Part shown: one piece after another, positions 5,855 to 7,063 of the stretch | How positions within the stretch are numbered: the stretch's first letter is position 1 | How the letters are laid out: each line of letters opens with the position of its first letter | Assembly: GCA_036501845.1 (NCBI GenBank) | Contig: DASXZO010000004.1 | Span: 1 to 7,063, forward strand | Direction of reading: 5' to 3' | DNA from: JBBREP01 sp036501845 | GTDB taxonomy: Bacteria > Actinomycetota > Acidimicrobiia > IMCC26256 > PALSA-610 | DNA length: 7,063 nt | The notes under the pieces: generated by a model | Database searches by the model: none | Seen by the model: only the letters and a program-made list of their open reading frames with translations | Told to the model about the DNA's origin: nothing | Translations under genes and position numbers: made by a program

Positions 5855-7063
5855 TTATGCGTGCTTCGACAGGTAACGGAAGGGGGCTGCGGTGTCGAGA
5901 CGGCTCGTGGCCGCCAGCACCGGCACGTTCCCGCCGAGCGGCACGGGCGCGAAGTCGGGTGCCGCGCCGCGGCCGACCACCATGCCGTCCGCGGTCACGA
6001 GCCAGTAGCCGTGACCCGACGGTGCGGTCTGCAGATCCACCACGAGATGGTGCGCGGCCTCGTGGATCCCCTCCTGGTGCCGCGCGTGCGCGGTGGTGAA
6101 CTTGGTGGGATCGGCCTTCTCGGTGAGCTCGTCGACGAGGCCGCCCGAACTGTGCGCCTTGCCGAACCCGAACACGCGACCACTCGCGGTCGCGGTCCAG
6201 TAGCCGTCGTCCCACGGCGTTGCCGCGATCGCCACCACTGGATCCTTCGCGGTGATGTGCGGCGTGTTGCCGAAGAACTTGGCGTCACCGACCGCGTACA
6301 CACGTCCGGCCGAGTCGACGAGCCAGTAGCCGCGGCCGCTGCGCGTGGCGGCAATGTCGACGATCTGCGCATCAGCCGGGATCTGTCCCGGTGCGGGCTG
6401 CACCTTGGCCGCCGCACCGTACGCATGAACATGACCCGCGCCGTCGACCGTCCAGTAGCCCACACCGTCGTCCACGGGCGCGACGGCGGCGATGCCGGGC
6501 TTGGCATTACCGAACCACGGCGCGGTGCCGAACGGCAACACCCGCCCGTCCTCGAAGAACATCCAGTAGCCACCGGCGTGAGGCGTGGTGGCGATGGCGA
6601 CGGCGCGACCGTGGTGCTGCACGCCGTAGGCCGAACCCCAGAACCGAGCGTCGCCCACGTCGTACAGCTGGCCGTTCGGTGACGCGAGGAACAGACCGTC
6701 GCCGTCACGCACGGGCGGCGAGTACGGCACACCCGGGACGGCCGGCGCGGTGAGGCTCGCGAGCGACGAGCCGGTGAGCGGAGGCGGCACGAAGTCGATG
6801 TTCACGTGCGCGTAGCGCAGCATCGACGCGTACACGCGCAACACTGACGACGCGTAGATCGGTGACGTGGCCCAACGACCGTTGCCCATCTGGCGCCATG
6901 TCGGCGCGATTCCCATGAACGAACGCGGCGGACGGATCATCGCGTCGGGAACCGGGTTCGGATCGGCGTAACCCCGAAGCAGCTGCATCTGCGCGCGCAC
7001 GCCGATACGTGCACTCGGGTAGCGATGGCCGGAGTGGCACGAGTCGCACGCGCCGATGCCGGC
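5855..7063 (-). CDS. Partial: putative cell-wall glucosaminidase-like domain with C-terminal GYW propeller repeats
   Basis: The reading frame is open to the window edge, so the 5' end is missing and 402 C-terminal residues are seen. The GTG at 7000 is not a likely start, since family-like sequence continues upstream of it. Residues 1-90 include CDSCH followed by HRYPSARIGVRAQMQLLR, then WRQMGNGRWATSPIYASSVLRVY split over 56-78. This resembles the end of glucosaminidase (FlgJ-like) domains of actinobacteria; I recognise it only by pattern. From about residue 120 there are six repeats, spaced about 37-43 residues except the last at 65. Five begin GYW and share GYWxxxxxGRVxxxGxAxxFG; the first is degenerate (GLF). 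They look like blades of a beta-propeller or a wall-binding repeat domain. A His-containing insertion of about 25 residues precedes the last repeat. Export is expected from domain type, but the signal peptide is outside the window. The stop is 26 bp before the isomerase-like gene. Confidence 0.7.
   Translation of the reverse strand, partial: AGIGACDSCHSGHRYPSARIGVRAQMQLLRGYADPNPVPDAMIRPPRSFMGIAPTWRQMGNGRWATSPIYASSVLRVYASMLRYAHVNIDFVPPPLTGSSLASLTAPAVPGVPYSPPVRDGDGLFLASPNGQLYDVGDARFWGSAYGVQHHGRAVAIATTPHAGGYWMFFEDGRVLPFGTAPWFGNAKPGIAAVAPVDDGVGYWTVDGAGHVHAYGAAAKVQPAPGQIPADAQIVDIAATRSGRGYWLVDSAGRVYAVGDAKFFGNTPHITAKDPVVAIAATPWDDGYWTATASGRVFGFGKAHSSGGLVDELTEKADPTKFTTAHARHQEGIHEAAHHLVVDLQTAPSGHGYWLVTADGMVVGRGAAPDFAPVPLGGNVPVLAATSRLDTAAPFRYLSKHA

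Overview
This is a compact, clearly GC-rich stretch of bacterial chromosome holding seven protein genes, the last cut by the window edge. The actinobacterial flavour comes from strong G/C third-position bias, GTG starts, apparently leaderless promoters, neocarzinostatin-type domains, and a secreted protein with GYW propeller-like repeats. My best guess is an uncultured Actinomycetota of the Acidimicrobiia type; this is inference from gene content, not from a phylogenetic marker. I see no rRNA, tRNA, CRISPR array, insertion sequence, phage gene or integration site.

Layout from left to right. A thiolase (23-1222, minus) is divergent from a VIT/CCC1-type iron or manganese transporter (1319-2068, plus). 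The 96-bp gap between them carries a 9-bp perfect dyad. The transporter converges, across 28 bp with a GC hairpin, on a secreted protein with four neocarzinostatin-like domains (2097-3653, minus). Upstream of that on the same strand lies a gamma-class carbonic anhydrase-like hexapeptide protein (3772-4290, minus). It is divergent from a PhyH-type Fe(II)/2-oxoglutarate dioxygenase (4316-5152, plus) across only 25 bp, centred on a 10-bp palindrome that supplies a TACCGT -10-like element to both strands. The dioxygenase converges with a 7-bp gap on a crotonase-fold enoyl-CoA isomerase-like gene (5160-5828, minus). That gene follows, after 26 bp, a partial cell-wall-hydrolase-like and propeller-repeat protein (5855-7063, minus, 5' end outside the window).

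Three of the seven genes (thiolase, PhyH protein, enoyl-CoA isomerase) could act on fatty-acyl or branched-chain acyl substrates, but they sit in separate transcription units and are not an operon. Two genes encode exported proteins (the neocarzinostatin-domain protein and the propeller protein). I do not see a dedicated multi-gene defence or biosynthetic system. The most interesting observations are the symmetric promoter at 4299-4308, the repeated 'TANNNT, 6-8 nt, start codon' arrangement in front of four genes, the four-domain neocarzinostatin protein, and a probable metal-ligand substitution in the gamma-carbonic anhydrase homologue.
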